This document shows positions 42,989 through 51,391 of a DNA stretch of 64,000 nt, piece after piece. The position numbers and the translations under genes are program-made. Every line of letters starts with the position of its first letter. The stretch's first letter is position 1. The stretch comes from Actinotalea endophytica. GTDB lineage: Bacteria; Actinomycetota; Actinomycetes; Actinomycetales; Cellulomonadaceae. The stretch is taken from contig NZ_JAOVZU010000010.1 of NCBI RefSeq assembly GCF_025717005.1, positions 1 through 64,000 on the forward strand, read 5' to 3'. Below the pieces are notes generated by a model. That model made no database searches, was not told the origin of the DNA, and was given only the letters and a program-made list of their open reading frames with translations.

Positions 42989-43987
42989 ATGGCGACCACG
43001 ACCGCCGCACCAACCTCGCCGCGCACGAGCGCCGCGCCGCCCCCCAGCCGGTGGCGGAACCTGCTCGGCAAGGCCGACGTCAAGCTCTCGCCCTACCTGT
43101 ACATCGCACCGTTCTTCATCCTCTTCGCGATCGTCGGGCTGTTCCCGCTGATCTACACCGCGTTCGTGTCGGTGCACGAGTGGCACCTGATCGGCGGCCA
43201 GGGCGACTTCATCGGGCTGCAGAACTACGTCGACGTGCTCCAGCAGCCGCGGTTCTACACGGCGCTGCGCAACACCTTCTCGATCTTCCTGCTGTCCTCC
43301 GTGCCGCAGGTCGTCGCGGCGATCGTGATCGCCGCCGTGCTGGACGCCAACCTGCGCGCCAAGACCTTCTGGCGGATGGGCGTCCTGCTCCCCTACGTCG
43401 TCGCACCGGTCGCCGTGGGCCTGATCTTCTCCCGCCTGTTCGCCGACCAGTCCGGCCTGATCAACGAGCTGCTCGGCTACGTCGGGGTCGACCCGGTCCG
43501 GTGGCACTCGGACGCCCTCGCGAGCCACGTCGCGATCGCCTCGATGGTCAACTTCCGCTGGACCGGCTACAACACGCTGATCTTCCTGGCCGCCATGCAG
43601 GCCGTCCCGCGCGACCTGTACGAGGCCGCAGTGCTCGACGGCGCGTCCCGGCTGCGCCAGTTCTTCTCGGTGACCGTCCCGTTGCTGCGGCCCACGATCA
43701 TCTTCGTCGTCATCACCTCGACGATCGGCGGGCTGCAGATCTTCGACGAGCCGCGGATGTACGACCAGTACGGGCTCGGCGGTGCCGACCGCCAGTGGAT
43801 GACCGTGACGATGTATCTCTACGAGCTCGGCTGGGGCGCCCAGAAGAGCTTCGGCCGCGCCGCCGCCGTCGCCTGGATCCTGTTCCTGATCATCGTGGTG
43901 ATCGGGCTGATCAACTTCTCGATCACCCGCCGGATCGCCTCCGCCGCACCTGACCGTCCCAAGACCAAGCGAGGGGGCCACCGATGA
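42989..43987 (+). CDS. ABC sugar permease, MalF class
   Basis: The protein has 332 residues with six membrane helices. APFFILFAIVGLFPLIYTAFVS starts the domain, and the EAA loop reads YEAAVLDGASRLRQFFSVTVPLLRP, the contact for the ATPase. The sequence is close in layout to CebF. ATG at 42989 lies 94 nt past the intercistronic hairpin. Its stop overlaps the next ATG (ATGA). Confidence 0.92.
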   Translation: MATTTAAPTSPRTSAAPPPSRWRNLLGKADVKLSPYLYIAPFFILFAIVGLFPLIYTAFVSVHEWHLIGGQGDFIGLQNYVDVLQQPRFYTALRNTFSIFLLSSVPQVVAAIVIAAVLDANLRAKTFWRMGVLLPYVVAPVAVGLIFSRLFADQSGLINELLGYVGVDPVRWHSDALASHVAIASMVNFRWTGYNTLIFLAAMQAVPRDLYEAAVLDGASRLRQFFSVTVPLLRPTIIFVVITSTIGGLQIFDEPRMYDQYGLGGADRQWMTVTMYLYELGWGAQKSFGRAAAVAWILFLIIVVIGLINFSITRRIASAAPDRPKTKRGGHR

Positions 43988-44889
43988 GCACCTCGGTCCC
44001 GATGATCCGGCAGACCGCCGGAGCCGGTGCCGCTCGCGCGGCCGCACGCCGCCGCGGGCTGGGCTCGAACCGCCGCCCCGGCTGGGTCACCTACACGCTG
44101 CTGACCGTGGTCCTCGCGATCTCGGCCTACCCGATCTACTACTCGTTCCTCCTGGCGTCCTCCGACTCGGCGACCATCGCCCAGAACCCGGTGCCGTCGC
44201 TGATCCCCGGCCCGAACCTGTGGACGAACCTCGGCCGTGTGCTCGGGGCCGACATCGGCTTCTGGCACGCGGTGCTGAACAGCCTCATCGTCGCGGTGGT
44301 CACCTCGATCTCGGTGGTCTTCTTCGCGACGCTGGCCGGCTTCGCGTTCTCCCGGTTGCGCTTCCGCGGCCGGCGCGGCCTGCTGGTGTTCATCATCGCC
44401 ACGATGGCCGTACCGACCCAGCTCGGCGTGGTGCCGCTGTTCATCGTGATGGCGAACCTCGGCTGGACCGGCAAGCTCGTCGCGGTGATCGTGCCGGGCC
44501 TCGTGACGGCGTTCGGCGTGTTCTGGATGACCCAGTACCTCGACTCCGCGCTGCCCTACGAGCTGATCGAGGCGGCGCGGGTGGACGGCTGCTCGATGAT
44601 CCGGACGTTCTGGCACGTCGCGCTCCCGGCGGCCCGGCCCGCGGCAGCGATGCTCTCGCTGTTCACCTTCGTGGCGTCCTGGACGAACTTCTTCTGGCCG
44701 TTCGTGGTGCTCGGGTCCTCCAACCCGACCCTCCCGGTGGCGCTGCAGCTGCTGCAGGCGTCCTACTTCAAGGACTACGCACTGATCATGGCCGGTGTCG
44801 TCGCCGCGACCGTGCCGCTGGTCCTCCTGTTCATCGTGGCGGGCAAGCAGCTCGTCTCCGGAATCATGCAAGGAGCGGTCAAGGGATGA
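43984..44889 (+). CDS. ABC sugar permease, MalG class
   Basis: The protein has 301 residues and six membrane helices. The EAA loop is YELIEAARVDGCSMIRTFWHVALPAARPA. FSRLRFRGRRGLLVFIIATMAVPTQLG is typical of CebG/MalG partners. It forms the channel with the preceding permease. ATGA overlaps on both sides show tight translational coupling with the permease before and the glucosidase after it. Confidence 0.92.
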   Translation: MSTSVPMIRQTAGAGAARAAARRRGLGSNRRPGWVTYTLLTVVLAISAYPIYYSFLLASSDSATIAQNPVPSLIPGPNLWTNLGRVLGADIGFWHAVLNSLIVAVVTSISVVFFATLAGFAFSRLRFRGRRGLLVFIIATMAVPTQLGVVPLFIVMANLGWTGKLVAVIVPGLVTAFGVFWMTQYLDSALPYELIEAARVDGCSMIRTFWHVALPAARPAAAMLSLFTFVASWTNFFWPFVVLGSSNPTLPVALQLLQASYFKDYALIMAGVVAATVPLVLLFIVAGKQLVSGIMQGAVKG

Positions 44890-46403
44890 GCCACCCGACC
44901 ACCTCGTCCACCACGTCGTCCTCCAGCACCGCGACCGAGACCGCGTCGGCGAGCGAGGCCCCCGCCGGCGACACCGGCGCGGCGCGCTTCCCCACCGACT
45001 TCGTGTGGGGCGCTGCGACCTCCTCGTACCAGATCGAGGGTGGCGTCGAGGAGGGCGGGCGGACGCCGTCGATCTGGGACACGTTCTGCCGGGTGCCCGG
45101 TGCGATCGTGGCGGGCGACGACGGCGACGTCGCGGCCGACCACTACCACCGGTGGCCGCAGGACGTCGCCCTGATGGCCGACCTGAGCCTGAACGCCTAC
45201 CGGTTCTCGGTGTCCTGGTCCCGCGTGATGCCCGAGCCCGGCGTGGTCAACCCCGACGGCCTCGCGTTCTACTCCGACCTGGTCGACGCCCTGCTCGAGC
45301 ACGGGGTCACGCCGTGGATCACGCTCTACCACTGGGACCTGCCGCAGTGGCTCGAGGACCGCGGCGGCTGGACCATCCGTGAGGTCGTCGAGCACTTCGT
45401 CGCGTACGCGACCGCCGTGCACGCTGCGCTCGGCGACCGGGTGCGCCACTGGCTCACGCTCAACGAGCCGTGGTGCTCGGCGTTCCTCGGCTACAGCGGC
45501 GGCCAGCACGCCCCCGGGCGTCAGGAGCCGCAGGCGGCGATCGACGCGACCCACCACCTGCTGCTCGCCCACGGCCAGGCCGTTCGCGCGCTGCGCGCCG
45601 CCGACCCGACGGCGACCCTCGGCATCACGCTCAACTTCACGGTCGAGGACCCGGTCGACCCGGACGACCCCGCCGACGTCGCGAGCGCCGCGCTGTCCCA
45701 GGCGATGTTCAACGACGTGTTCGTCGGCCCGATCACCGGGCACGGCTACCCCACCGAGGTGATCGACGCGTGGGCGGCGGTCGGCGTGCGCGTGCCGGTC
45801 CACAAGGGCGACCTCGACGTGATCGCCACCCCGATCGACGTGCTCGGCGTGAACTACTACCACGGCAACCTCATCGGTGCGACGCCCCCTCCCCCGGAGC
45901 GGACGCTGCCGTCGGCGGCGGCGACCGAGCGTCCGACCGGCGACCCGTCGGTCGGCCTGCAGGCCTACACCTGGTCCCGCGACCTGCCCCGCACCGGGAT
46001 GGACTGGGAGGTCCAGCCCGACGGGCTCCGCCGGCTGCTCGTGATGCTACACACCAGGTTCACCGGCCCGCTCGGCATCCCCCTGGTGATCACCGAGAAC
46101 GGCTCGGCGTACCCCGACACGGTGGGCGAGAGCGGCGAGGTGCACGACCCCGAGCGCACCGCCTACCTCGTCGACCACCTGCGGGCGGTGCACGCCGCGC
46201 TGGAGGAGGGCGCCGACGTGCAGGGCTACTTCGTCTGGTCGCTGCTCGACAACTTCGAGTGGGCCTACGGCTACGACAAGCGGTTCGGCGTCGTCCACGT
46301 GGACTTCGAGACCATGAAGCGCACGCCCAAGACCTCCGCGCGCACGTTCGCCGTGGTCGCGAGGTCCGGCGAGGTGCCCGCGGCGAGTAGCGTGCAGATG
46401 TGA
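44886..46403 (+). CDS. GH1 family beta-glucosidase
   Basis: The protein has 505 residues and no signal peptide, so it hydrolyses imported beta-glucosides in the cytosol. FPTDFVWGAATSSYQIEGGVEEGGR, the acid/base Glu in LTLNEPW (about 194) and the nucleophile Glu in VITENGS (about 403) define GH1. VWSLLDNFEWAYGYDKRFG closes the barrel. About 33 Ser/Thr-rich residues precede the domain. It corresponds to BglC in cellobiose operons. ATG at 44886 overlaps the permease stop. Confidence 0.94.
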   Translation: MSHPTTSSTTSSSSTATETASASEAPAGDTGAARFPTDFVWGAATSSYQIEGGVEEGGRTPSIWDTFCRVPGAIVAGDDGDVAADHYHRWPQDVALMADLSLNAYRFSVSWSRVMPEPGVVNPDGLAFYSDLVDALLEHGVTPWITLYHWDLPQWLEDRGGWTIREVVEHFVAYATAVHAALGDRVRHWLTLNEPWCSAFLGYSGGQHAPGRQEPQAAIDATHHLLLAHGQAVRALRAADPTATLGITLNFTVEDPVDPDDPADVASAALSQAMFNDVFVGPITGHGYPTEVIDAWAAVGVRVPVHKGDLDVIATPIDVLGVNYYHGNLIGATPPPPERTLPSAAATERPTGDPSVGLQAYTWSRDLPRTGMDWEVQPDGLRRLLVMLHTRFTGPLGIPLVITENGSAYPDTVGESGEVHDPERTAYLVDHLRAVHAALEEGADVQGYFVWSLLDNFEWAYGYDKRFGVVHVDFETMKRTPKTSARTFAVVARSGEVPAASSVQM

Positions 46404-47428
46404 GCCAGAGCACAGTCCGCGGGCGTGGGCGGGCACCGACCATCCGGCAGGTCGCTGCCGAGGCCGGTGTCTCCCGGGCCACGGCGTCCCGGGTGATCAA
46501 CGGCGGCCACCTGGTCAGCCCGGCCACGCGGGCAGCCGTCGAGGCCGCGATCGAACGGCTCGGGTTCACCCCGAACCCGGTCGCGCGCTCGCTGGCCACT
46601 CGCAAGACCGGCTCGGTCGCGCTCGTCGTGCCCGAGCCGAACACGCGCCTGCTGAGCGACCCGTTCTTCGGCGCGATCATCAACGGCCTGTCCCTGACCC
46701 TCGAGCAGGCGGACCTGCAGATGGTGCTCGTCATCGCGCGGGACAGCACGGGCACCCGACGCGCCGCGCGCTACCTCATCAACGGCAACGTGGACGGCGC
46801 GGTCGTCGCGTCCCACCACCGGGACGACTCGCTCAACGCCGAGCTGATCGCCTCGGGGCTCCCCCTGGTCTTCATCGGCCGGCCGTTCGACGTCGCGCAC
46901 CGCCACTACGTCGACACCGACAACGCGCTCGGCGCGCGACTCGCCACCGAGCACCTGCTCGGCACCGGGCACCGACGGATCGCGACGATCGCAGGACCCG
47001 CGGACATGACCGCCGGCATCGACCGGCTCGCCGGCTGGCGCGCCGCGCTCGAGGCGGCGGGTCTGCCGGCCGACGCCGTGGTGCACGGCGACTTCACGGC
47101 GCCCAGCGGTCAGGCCGGGATGGCCGAGCTGCTCGAGGCCCACCCCGACATCGACGCGGTGTTCGCGGCCTCCGACCTGATGGCCTCGGGTGCGCTGCGG
47201 GCCCTGGGAGCCGCCGGCAGGCGGGTCCCCGAGGACGTCGCGGTGATCGGCTTCGACGACATCGAGATCGCGGAGAGCACCCACCCGCACCTCAGCACGG
47301 TCGCCCAGCCCGTCCAGGACTCCGCGAGCCGTGCCGGCAGGATGCTCGTCGAGCTGCTCGCCGACCCGGACTGCGACCCCGACCCGGTGGTCTTCACCCC
47401 GCAGCTCGTGCTGCGCGAGACGGCCTGA
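46400..47428 (+). CDS. LacI-family repressor of the sugar operon
   Basis: The protein has 342 residues. The HTH is TIRQVAAEAGVSRATASRVIN and the hinge helix NPVARSLATRKTG. The periplasmic-binding-like core has SVALVVPEPNTRLLSDPFF, GNVDGAVVASHH and VIGFDDIEIAESTHP. GTG at 46400 overlaps the glucosidase stop, so it is cotranscribed with its likely targets, giving autoregulation. It should bind the TGRGACCGGTCYCA boxes at 41395 and 41428. The altered box centre compared with CelR/CebR implies a changed recognition helix or inducer. Confidence 0.92.
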   Translation: MSQSTVRGRGRAPTIRQVAAEAGVSRATASRVINGGHLVSPATRAAVEAAIERLGFTPNPVARSLATRKTGSVALVVPEPNTRLLSDPFFGAIINGLSLTLEQADLQMVLVIARDSTGTRRAARYLINGNVDGAVVASHHRDDSLNAELIASGLPLVFIGRPFDVAHRHYVDTDNALGARLATEHLLGTGHRRIATIAGPADMTAGIDRLAGWRAALEAAGLPADAVVHGDFTAPSGQAGMAELLEAHPDIDAVFAASDLMASGALRALGAAGRRVPEDVAVIGFDDIEIAESTHPHLSTVAQPVQDSASRAGRMLVELLADPDCDPDPVVFTPQLVLRETA

Positions 47429-47446
47429 GACCGCAGGGCCCGCCGC

Positions 47447-47481
47447 GAGCCACGCGGCACGCGCGCCGTCGCGTGGGGCTC
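47447..47481. terminator. Hairpin between convergent lacI-type and VIT genes
   Basis: GAGCCACGCG (47447-47456) pairs with 47470-47481, leaving a two-G bulge and a 13-nt loop. It lies 19 nt after the repressor stop and touches the VIT gene stop, so it may serve both. Confidence 0.5.
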
Positions 47482-48256
47482 AGGCGAGCTGCGTGCCCAG
47501 CGCCGCGCCGATCGCCCAGGTGACACCCATCGCCAGCGCCCCGCCGATCACCAGGCGCAGGACCGCGCGGGTGCGGCCGGCGCCGCCGAACTGGGCGCTG
47601 AGCGAGCCGGTGACGACCAGGGCGATCAGGACCGCGACGATCGTGACCACGATCCGCGCCGTCTGCGACGCGCTCGACGGCGCGAGCAGCACCGCGAGCA
47701 TGGGCAGCATCGCACCGACCGTGAAGGCGATCGCCGACGCGAGCGCGGCGTGCCACGGGTTCGTGAGGTCGTCGGCGTCCAGGCCGTACTCGACCTCGAG
47801 GTGCGCGCGGATGGCGTCGTGCGCGGTGAGTTCCTCGGCCACGGCGCGCGCCGTGTCGGGGCTCAGCCCCTTCGCCACATAGGCATCGGCCAGCTCGACG
47901 AGCTCGCCCTCCGGGTCGTCCGCGAGCTCCTTGCGCTCCTGGGCGATGAGCGCGACCTCGGTGTCCCGGGCGCTGCTCACCGAGACGTACTCCCCCAGTG
48001 CCATGCTCACCGCGCCGGCGACCAGACCTGCCACACCCGCCGTCAGGATCGCGCCCCGGTCCGCGGTCGCTGCGACGACGCCGATCAGCAGGCCGGCGAC
48101 CGAGATGATGCCGTCGTTCGCGCCGAGCACGCCCGCGCGGAGCCAGTTCAGGCGCGCCTTGAGCCCGTTGCCGACCGGCTCGGACGAACCCGCCGCGCGC
48201 TCGTCCGTCGGACCGTCGCTCGTCGTCCGCTCGTTCGCGGGACCGGGCATGCTCAT
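47480..48256 (-). CDS. VIT1/CCC1-family Fe/Mn transporter
   Basis: The protein has 258 residues. RAGVLGANDGIISVAGLLIGVV and AGAVSMALGEYVSVSSARDTEVALIAQERKEL are the VIT-family signatures, including metal-binding Asp, Met and Glu in helices 1-2 and the cytoplasmic domain. Three more helices follow. Bacterial members export Fe2+ or Mn2+ from the cytosol. ATG at 48256 is 6 nt after TACGGT; an ATG two codons later is also possible. Convergent with the sugar operon, it has no visible metal operator. Confidence 0.9.
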   Translation of the reverse strand: MSMPGPANERTTSDGPTDERAAGSSEPVGNGLKARLNWLRAGVLGANDGIISVAGLLIGVVAATADRGAILTAGVAGLVAGAVSMALGEYVSVSSARDTEVALIAQERKELADDPEGELVELADAYVAKGLSPDTARAVAEELTAHDAIRAHLEVEYGLDADDLTNPWHAALASAIAFTVGAMLPMLAVLLAPSSASQTARIVVTIVAVLIALVVTGSLSAQFGGAGRTRAVLRLVIGGALAMGVTWAIGAALGTQLA

Positions 48257-48262
48257 AGGACG

Positions 48263-48268
48263 ACCGTA
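48263..48268 (-). promoter_or_regulatory. -10 hexamer, probable leaderless start
   Basis: On the minus strand TACGGT is 6 nt before the ATG at 48256. Confidence 0.45.
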
Positions 48269-48320
48269 GGCACACCACGCGCCACGGTCCAGCAAGGAAA
48301 GCCTTCCCAGACCGGCACGG

Positions 48321-50714
48321 TCACGGCTCGTGCGCGAGCCCCCACCCCGCTCCCGCACCCGCGCGGGTGCCCACGCCCGACGGGGCCGACCGGGGATGCG
48401 GCACCGACACCCCCGCCGGACCGTGGGACAGCACCTCGGCACCCGGACCATGGGTGACCGCCACCCCCGCCGGGCCGTGGGACAGCACCTCCTCGATCCG
48501 GGCGATCGCCTCGGCCAGCCGTTCGGCCGGCACCGGACGGGACAGCCCGAAGCCCTGGGCCGCGAAGCAGTGCATCTCCCGCAACGCCCGGAGGGTGTCG
48601 AGGTCCTCGACGCCCTCGGCGACGACGGAGAGCCCCAGGTGACGTGCGAGATCGACCGTCGAGTGCACGATCGCCGAGCTGGCCGGGTCCCCGAGCAGAC
48701 CGGTCACGAACGACCGGTCGATCTTCAGCCGGCGGACCGGCAGCCGCTGGAGGTAGGCGAGCGAGCCGTAGCCGGTGCCGTAGTCGTCGACCGACAGCAC
48801 CACGCCCAGCTCGGCGAGGTCGCCGAGCACGGCGGCGGCCCGGGTCGGGTCGACCATCGCCGTGGTCTCGGTGATCTCCAGCTCGAGGCGCGACGCGGGC
48901 AGCCCGTGCCGGTCGAGGCTCGCCCGCACGTCGTCGACGAGGTGTGCGTCGAGCAGGTTGCGCACCGACAGGTTCACCGCGACCGTCAGGCCACGCCCCT
49001 CGTCCTGCCACCGGGATGCCTGGGCGACGGCACGGTCGAGGACCACGAGCGTCAGCAGGCGGATCAGGCCGGTCCGCTCGGCGGCCGGGATGAAGTCGGC
49101 CGGCGGGATCAACCCGCGGGCCGGGTGCCGCCAGCGTGCCAGCGCCTCGGCTCCGATCACCCGCCCGGTGGCGATCTCCACCTGCGGCTGGAAGTGGACC
49201 ACGACGTCGCCGTCGTCGAGCGCGCGCTTCAGCTCCGCCATCAGCTGCGGTGCCGAACCGCCCCGCTCGGCCACCTCGCGCGAGTAGCGCGCCACCCCCG
49301 CCGGGTCCGCACCGGCGGCCGCGAGCGCCACGTCGGCCCGGGCGAGCACGTCCTCGGCCCGGTCCGCGTCGACCGGGAGCATCACGATGCCCACCGCGCC
49401 GTCGACCGTGATCGACATGCCGGAGACCGACAGCGGTTCGACCAGGATGCCGCGCACGAGCCGCGCGAGATCGCCGGCACGGTCCGCGTCGTGGTCGGGC
49501 AGCAGCACGCCGAAGACGTCCCCGCCGAGGCGAGCGACCGTGCCCGCCGAGCCGACGAGCCCGCCGAGCACCGCTCCGACGGTGCGCAGCAGCTCGTCGC
49601 CCGTCCGGTACCCGAGCGTCTCGTTGATCTCCGCGTACCTCTGCAGCCCGACCATGAGGACCGCTGCCGGCCGCCGCTCCTCGGGGTCCAGGACCGCCGA
49701 GCAGCGCTCGACGAACCGGCGGCGGTTCTCGAGCCCCGTGATGACGTCGGTCGCGGCGAGACGGGCCAGCCCCGCCTTCTGGATCCGGATCGTGCGCACC
49801 ACCTCGAGCAGCCGGACGACGACGAGAAGGACCAGCACGACATGCGCGGTCTCGATCACGACGGTGGGGTGCGGCCGGCCCGTCGCCTCGACCACCAGCC
49901 CCAGGACGGGGATCGTCGCGAAGGCGGCACCGAGCGTGAGCACCCGGCCCAGGCTGAAGGCGTCGTCGTCGGACCGGTGCCCGGACACGAGGCTCATCGA
50001 AGGGTGCAGGGCGGCTGCTCCGCCGAGGAGGTACCCGAGCATCCAGCCCGCGTCGAGCGACGGGACGATGCCGTCCAGGCCGGCCCAGACCGAGGCCGCC
50101 TGGAACAGCAGGTCGGTGACCAGGAACACGAACATCGAGCCGAGCAGCAGGCGGGTCGACGCCAGGCCGCGACGGGACTGCGTCCACAGGTAGGTGAGCT
50201 GCAGGACGACCACCAGGTCGCCGAACGGGTAGGCGCCGAGCAGGAGCTGCTCGGACCAGCTGCCGCCCGCCGCCTCCAGCGTCGGCTGGACCACCAGCAC
50301 GCCGACGACGAGCGCCACGACGAGCGTGATCGAGACGGCGTCGAGCAGCCCCGCGAGCTGACCCCGCGGTCGCGGGTCCCGGGCCAGCAGGAAGAGCCCC
50401 GCGGCCATCAGCGGGTAGGCGCCGAGGTAGAAGGCCTCGACCCAGGTGCCCGAAGGATCGACGCCGAGCACCCCCTCGAGCCAGATCCAGCCCGCGTCGG
50501 CGACCAGCCAGGACGCGAAGCCGCCGGCGAGCAGCAACCACGCCGCCCGCGCAGCGGGTCTGCGACGCCGGACGCCCACGAGGACGGCCACCGGGGCGCT
50601 GCCGGCCGCCAGGAGGTACGCGCCCTGGCGCACGAGCTCCGACGGGACGAGCAGGTTCGTGGCGATCAGGGCCAGGCCGACGGCGAGGTACCACCGCGTG
50701 GCCTGGTTTCTCAT
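48321..50714 (-). CDS. Membrane EAL c-di-GMP phosphodiesterase with dead GGDEF domain
   Basis: The protein has 797 residues. Nine or so helices fill about 1-280. The GGDEF domain (about 310-470) reads GGDVF at its active site and lacks the catalytic Glu, so cyclase activity is unlikely. The EAL domain (about 495-740) keeps EALARW, NLSVRNL, ITETTAM, DDYGTGYGSLAYLQRLPV, LKIDRSF, AEGVE and AQGFGLSRP, so it should hydrolyse c-di-GMP to pGpG. The C-terminus carries EVLSHGPAGV twice, from a 54-bp DNA duplication. The ATG at 50714 opens the first helix; a GTG 13 codons upstream is possible. Confidence 0.9.
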   Translation of the reverse strand: MRNQATRWYLAVGLALIATNLLVPSELVRQGAYLLAAGSAPVAVLVGVRRRRPAARAAWLLLAGGFASWLVADAGWIWLEGVLGVDPSGTWVEAFYLGAYPLMAAGLFLLARDPRPRGQLAGLLDAVSITLVVALVVGVLVVQPTLEAAGGSWSEQLLLGAYPFGDLVVVLQLTYLWTQSRRGLASTRLLLGSMFVFLVTDLLFQAASVWAGLDGIVPSLDAGWMLGYLLGGAAALHPSMSLVSGHRSDDDAFSLGRVLTLGAAFATIPVLGLVVEATGRPHPTVVIETAHVVLVLLVVVRLLEVVRTIRIQKAGLARLAATDVITGLENRRRFVERCSAVLDPEERRPAAVLMVGLQRYAEINETLGYRTGDELLRTVGAVLGGLVGSAGTVARLGGDVFGVLLPDHDADRAGDLARLVRGILVEPLSVSGMSITVDGAVGIVMLPVDADRAEDVLARADVALAAAGADPAGVARYSREVAERGGSAPQLMAELKRALDDGDVVVHFQPQVEIATGRVIGAEALARWRHPARGLIPPADFIPAAERTGLIRLLTLVVLDRAVAQASRWQDEGRGLTVAVNLSVRNLLDAHLVDDVRASLDRHGLPASRLELEITETTAMVDPTRAAAVLGDLAELGVVLSVDDYGTGYGSLAYLQRLPVRRLKIDRSFVTGLLGDPASSAIVHSTVDLARHLGLSVVAEGVEDLDTLRALREMHCFAAQGFGLSRPVPAERLAEAIARIEEVLSHGPAGVAVTHGPGAEVLSHGPAGVSVPHPRSAPSGVGTRAGAGAGWGLAHEP
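48413..48491. repeat. 54-bp in-frame duplication in the EAL gene 3' end
   Basis: CCGTGGGACAGCACCTC occurs at 48421 and 48475, with flanking CCGCCGG also repeated. The 18-residue unit adds a Gly/Pro/His tail to the protein. Confidence 0.8.
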
Positions 50715-50784
50715 GGCGGACTCATCGGCCGCCTGCTGCGGGCTCTGAGGCACCGGCGCGATGTGCCGTGCCGGCCGCGTCGGG

Positions 50785-50790
50785 CAGACT
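50785..50790 (+). promoter_or_regulatory. Weak -10 hexamer, possible leaderless start
   Basis: CAGACT is 6 nt before the ATG at 50797; it has the conserved A2 and T6. Confidence 0.3.
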
Positions 50791-50796
50791 GTGATC

Positions 50797-51345
50797 ATGC
50801 CGCCTGCTCCCCGCGTCCTGGTCGTGTGCACGGGGAACATCTGCCGGTCGCCGCTCGCGGCGACCCTGCTCGGCGCGATCCTGACGGACACCTCGGTCGG
50901 CAGCGCCGGGACCCACGCCGTCGTCGGCGCGCCGATCGACCCGACCATGGTGGAGGTCGCGGGACGCCACGGGACCGCGCTGCCGCGACACGCCGCGATC
51001 CAGCTGTCGCCGGCCATGGTCCGCGCCGCCGACCTCGTGCTCGCGATGACCCGGGGCCACCGGTCGGCGATCGTCGCGGCCGAGCCGGCTGCGCTGCGCC
51101 GGACGCTGACGCTGCGCGAGCTCGCGCGGCTCGTGTCGCAGACCCCGCTGCCCGGCGCCCACCTGTCGCCGGGGGCTCGGCTCGTGGCGGCGCTGCCCGA
51201 CGTGCTCACCCGCCGCCGCGCCAACCCGGACGGGCCCGAGCTCGACGACGTCGACGACCCGTACCGCGGCCCGGTCGCGGCATACCAGCGCGCCTTCGCC
51301 GAGATCGACGAGGCCGTCCGGACCCTGGCGACCGCGCTGGCCTGA
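50797..51345 (+). CDS. Low-molecular-weight protein tyrosine phosphatase
   Basis: The protein has 182 residues. The P-loop VCTGNICRSPLAATLL contains the catalytic Cys and Arg (CX5R), and the acid loop near DDVDDPYRGP supplies the general-acid Asp. Members of this subgroup (Wzb/Etp-like) dephosphorylate tyrosine kinases of polysaccharide export. No BY-kinase is in the window. It is divergent from the EAL gene (82 bp) and convergent with the GGDEF operon. Confidence 0.9.
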   Translation: MPPAPRVLVVCTGNICRSPLAATLLGAILTDTSVGSAGTHAVVGAPIDPTMVEVAGRHGTALPRHAAIQLSPAMVRAADLVLAMTRGHRSAIVAAEPAALRRTLTLRELARLVSQTPLPGAHLSPGARLVAALPDVLTRRRANPDGPELDDVDDPYRGPVAAYQRAFAEIDEAVRTLATALA

Positions 51346-51391
51346 GCCCCGGTCGTCGCAGCGGGCGAGCCCCCGGTCCCGGCAGGCGGAC

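Noticed and set aside
49500-49560. The GGDEF domain of the 48321-50714 protein as an active cyclase
   Set aside because: The active site reads GGDVF; the catalytic acidic residue at position four is missing.
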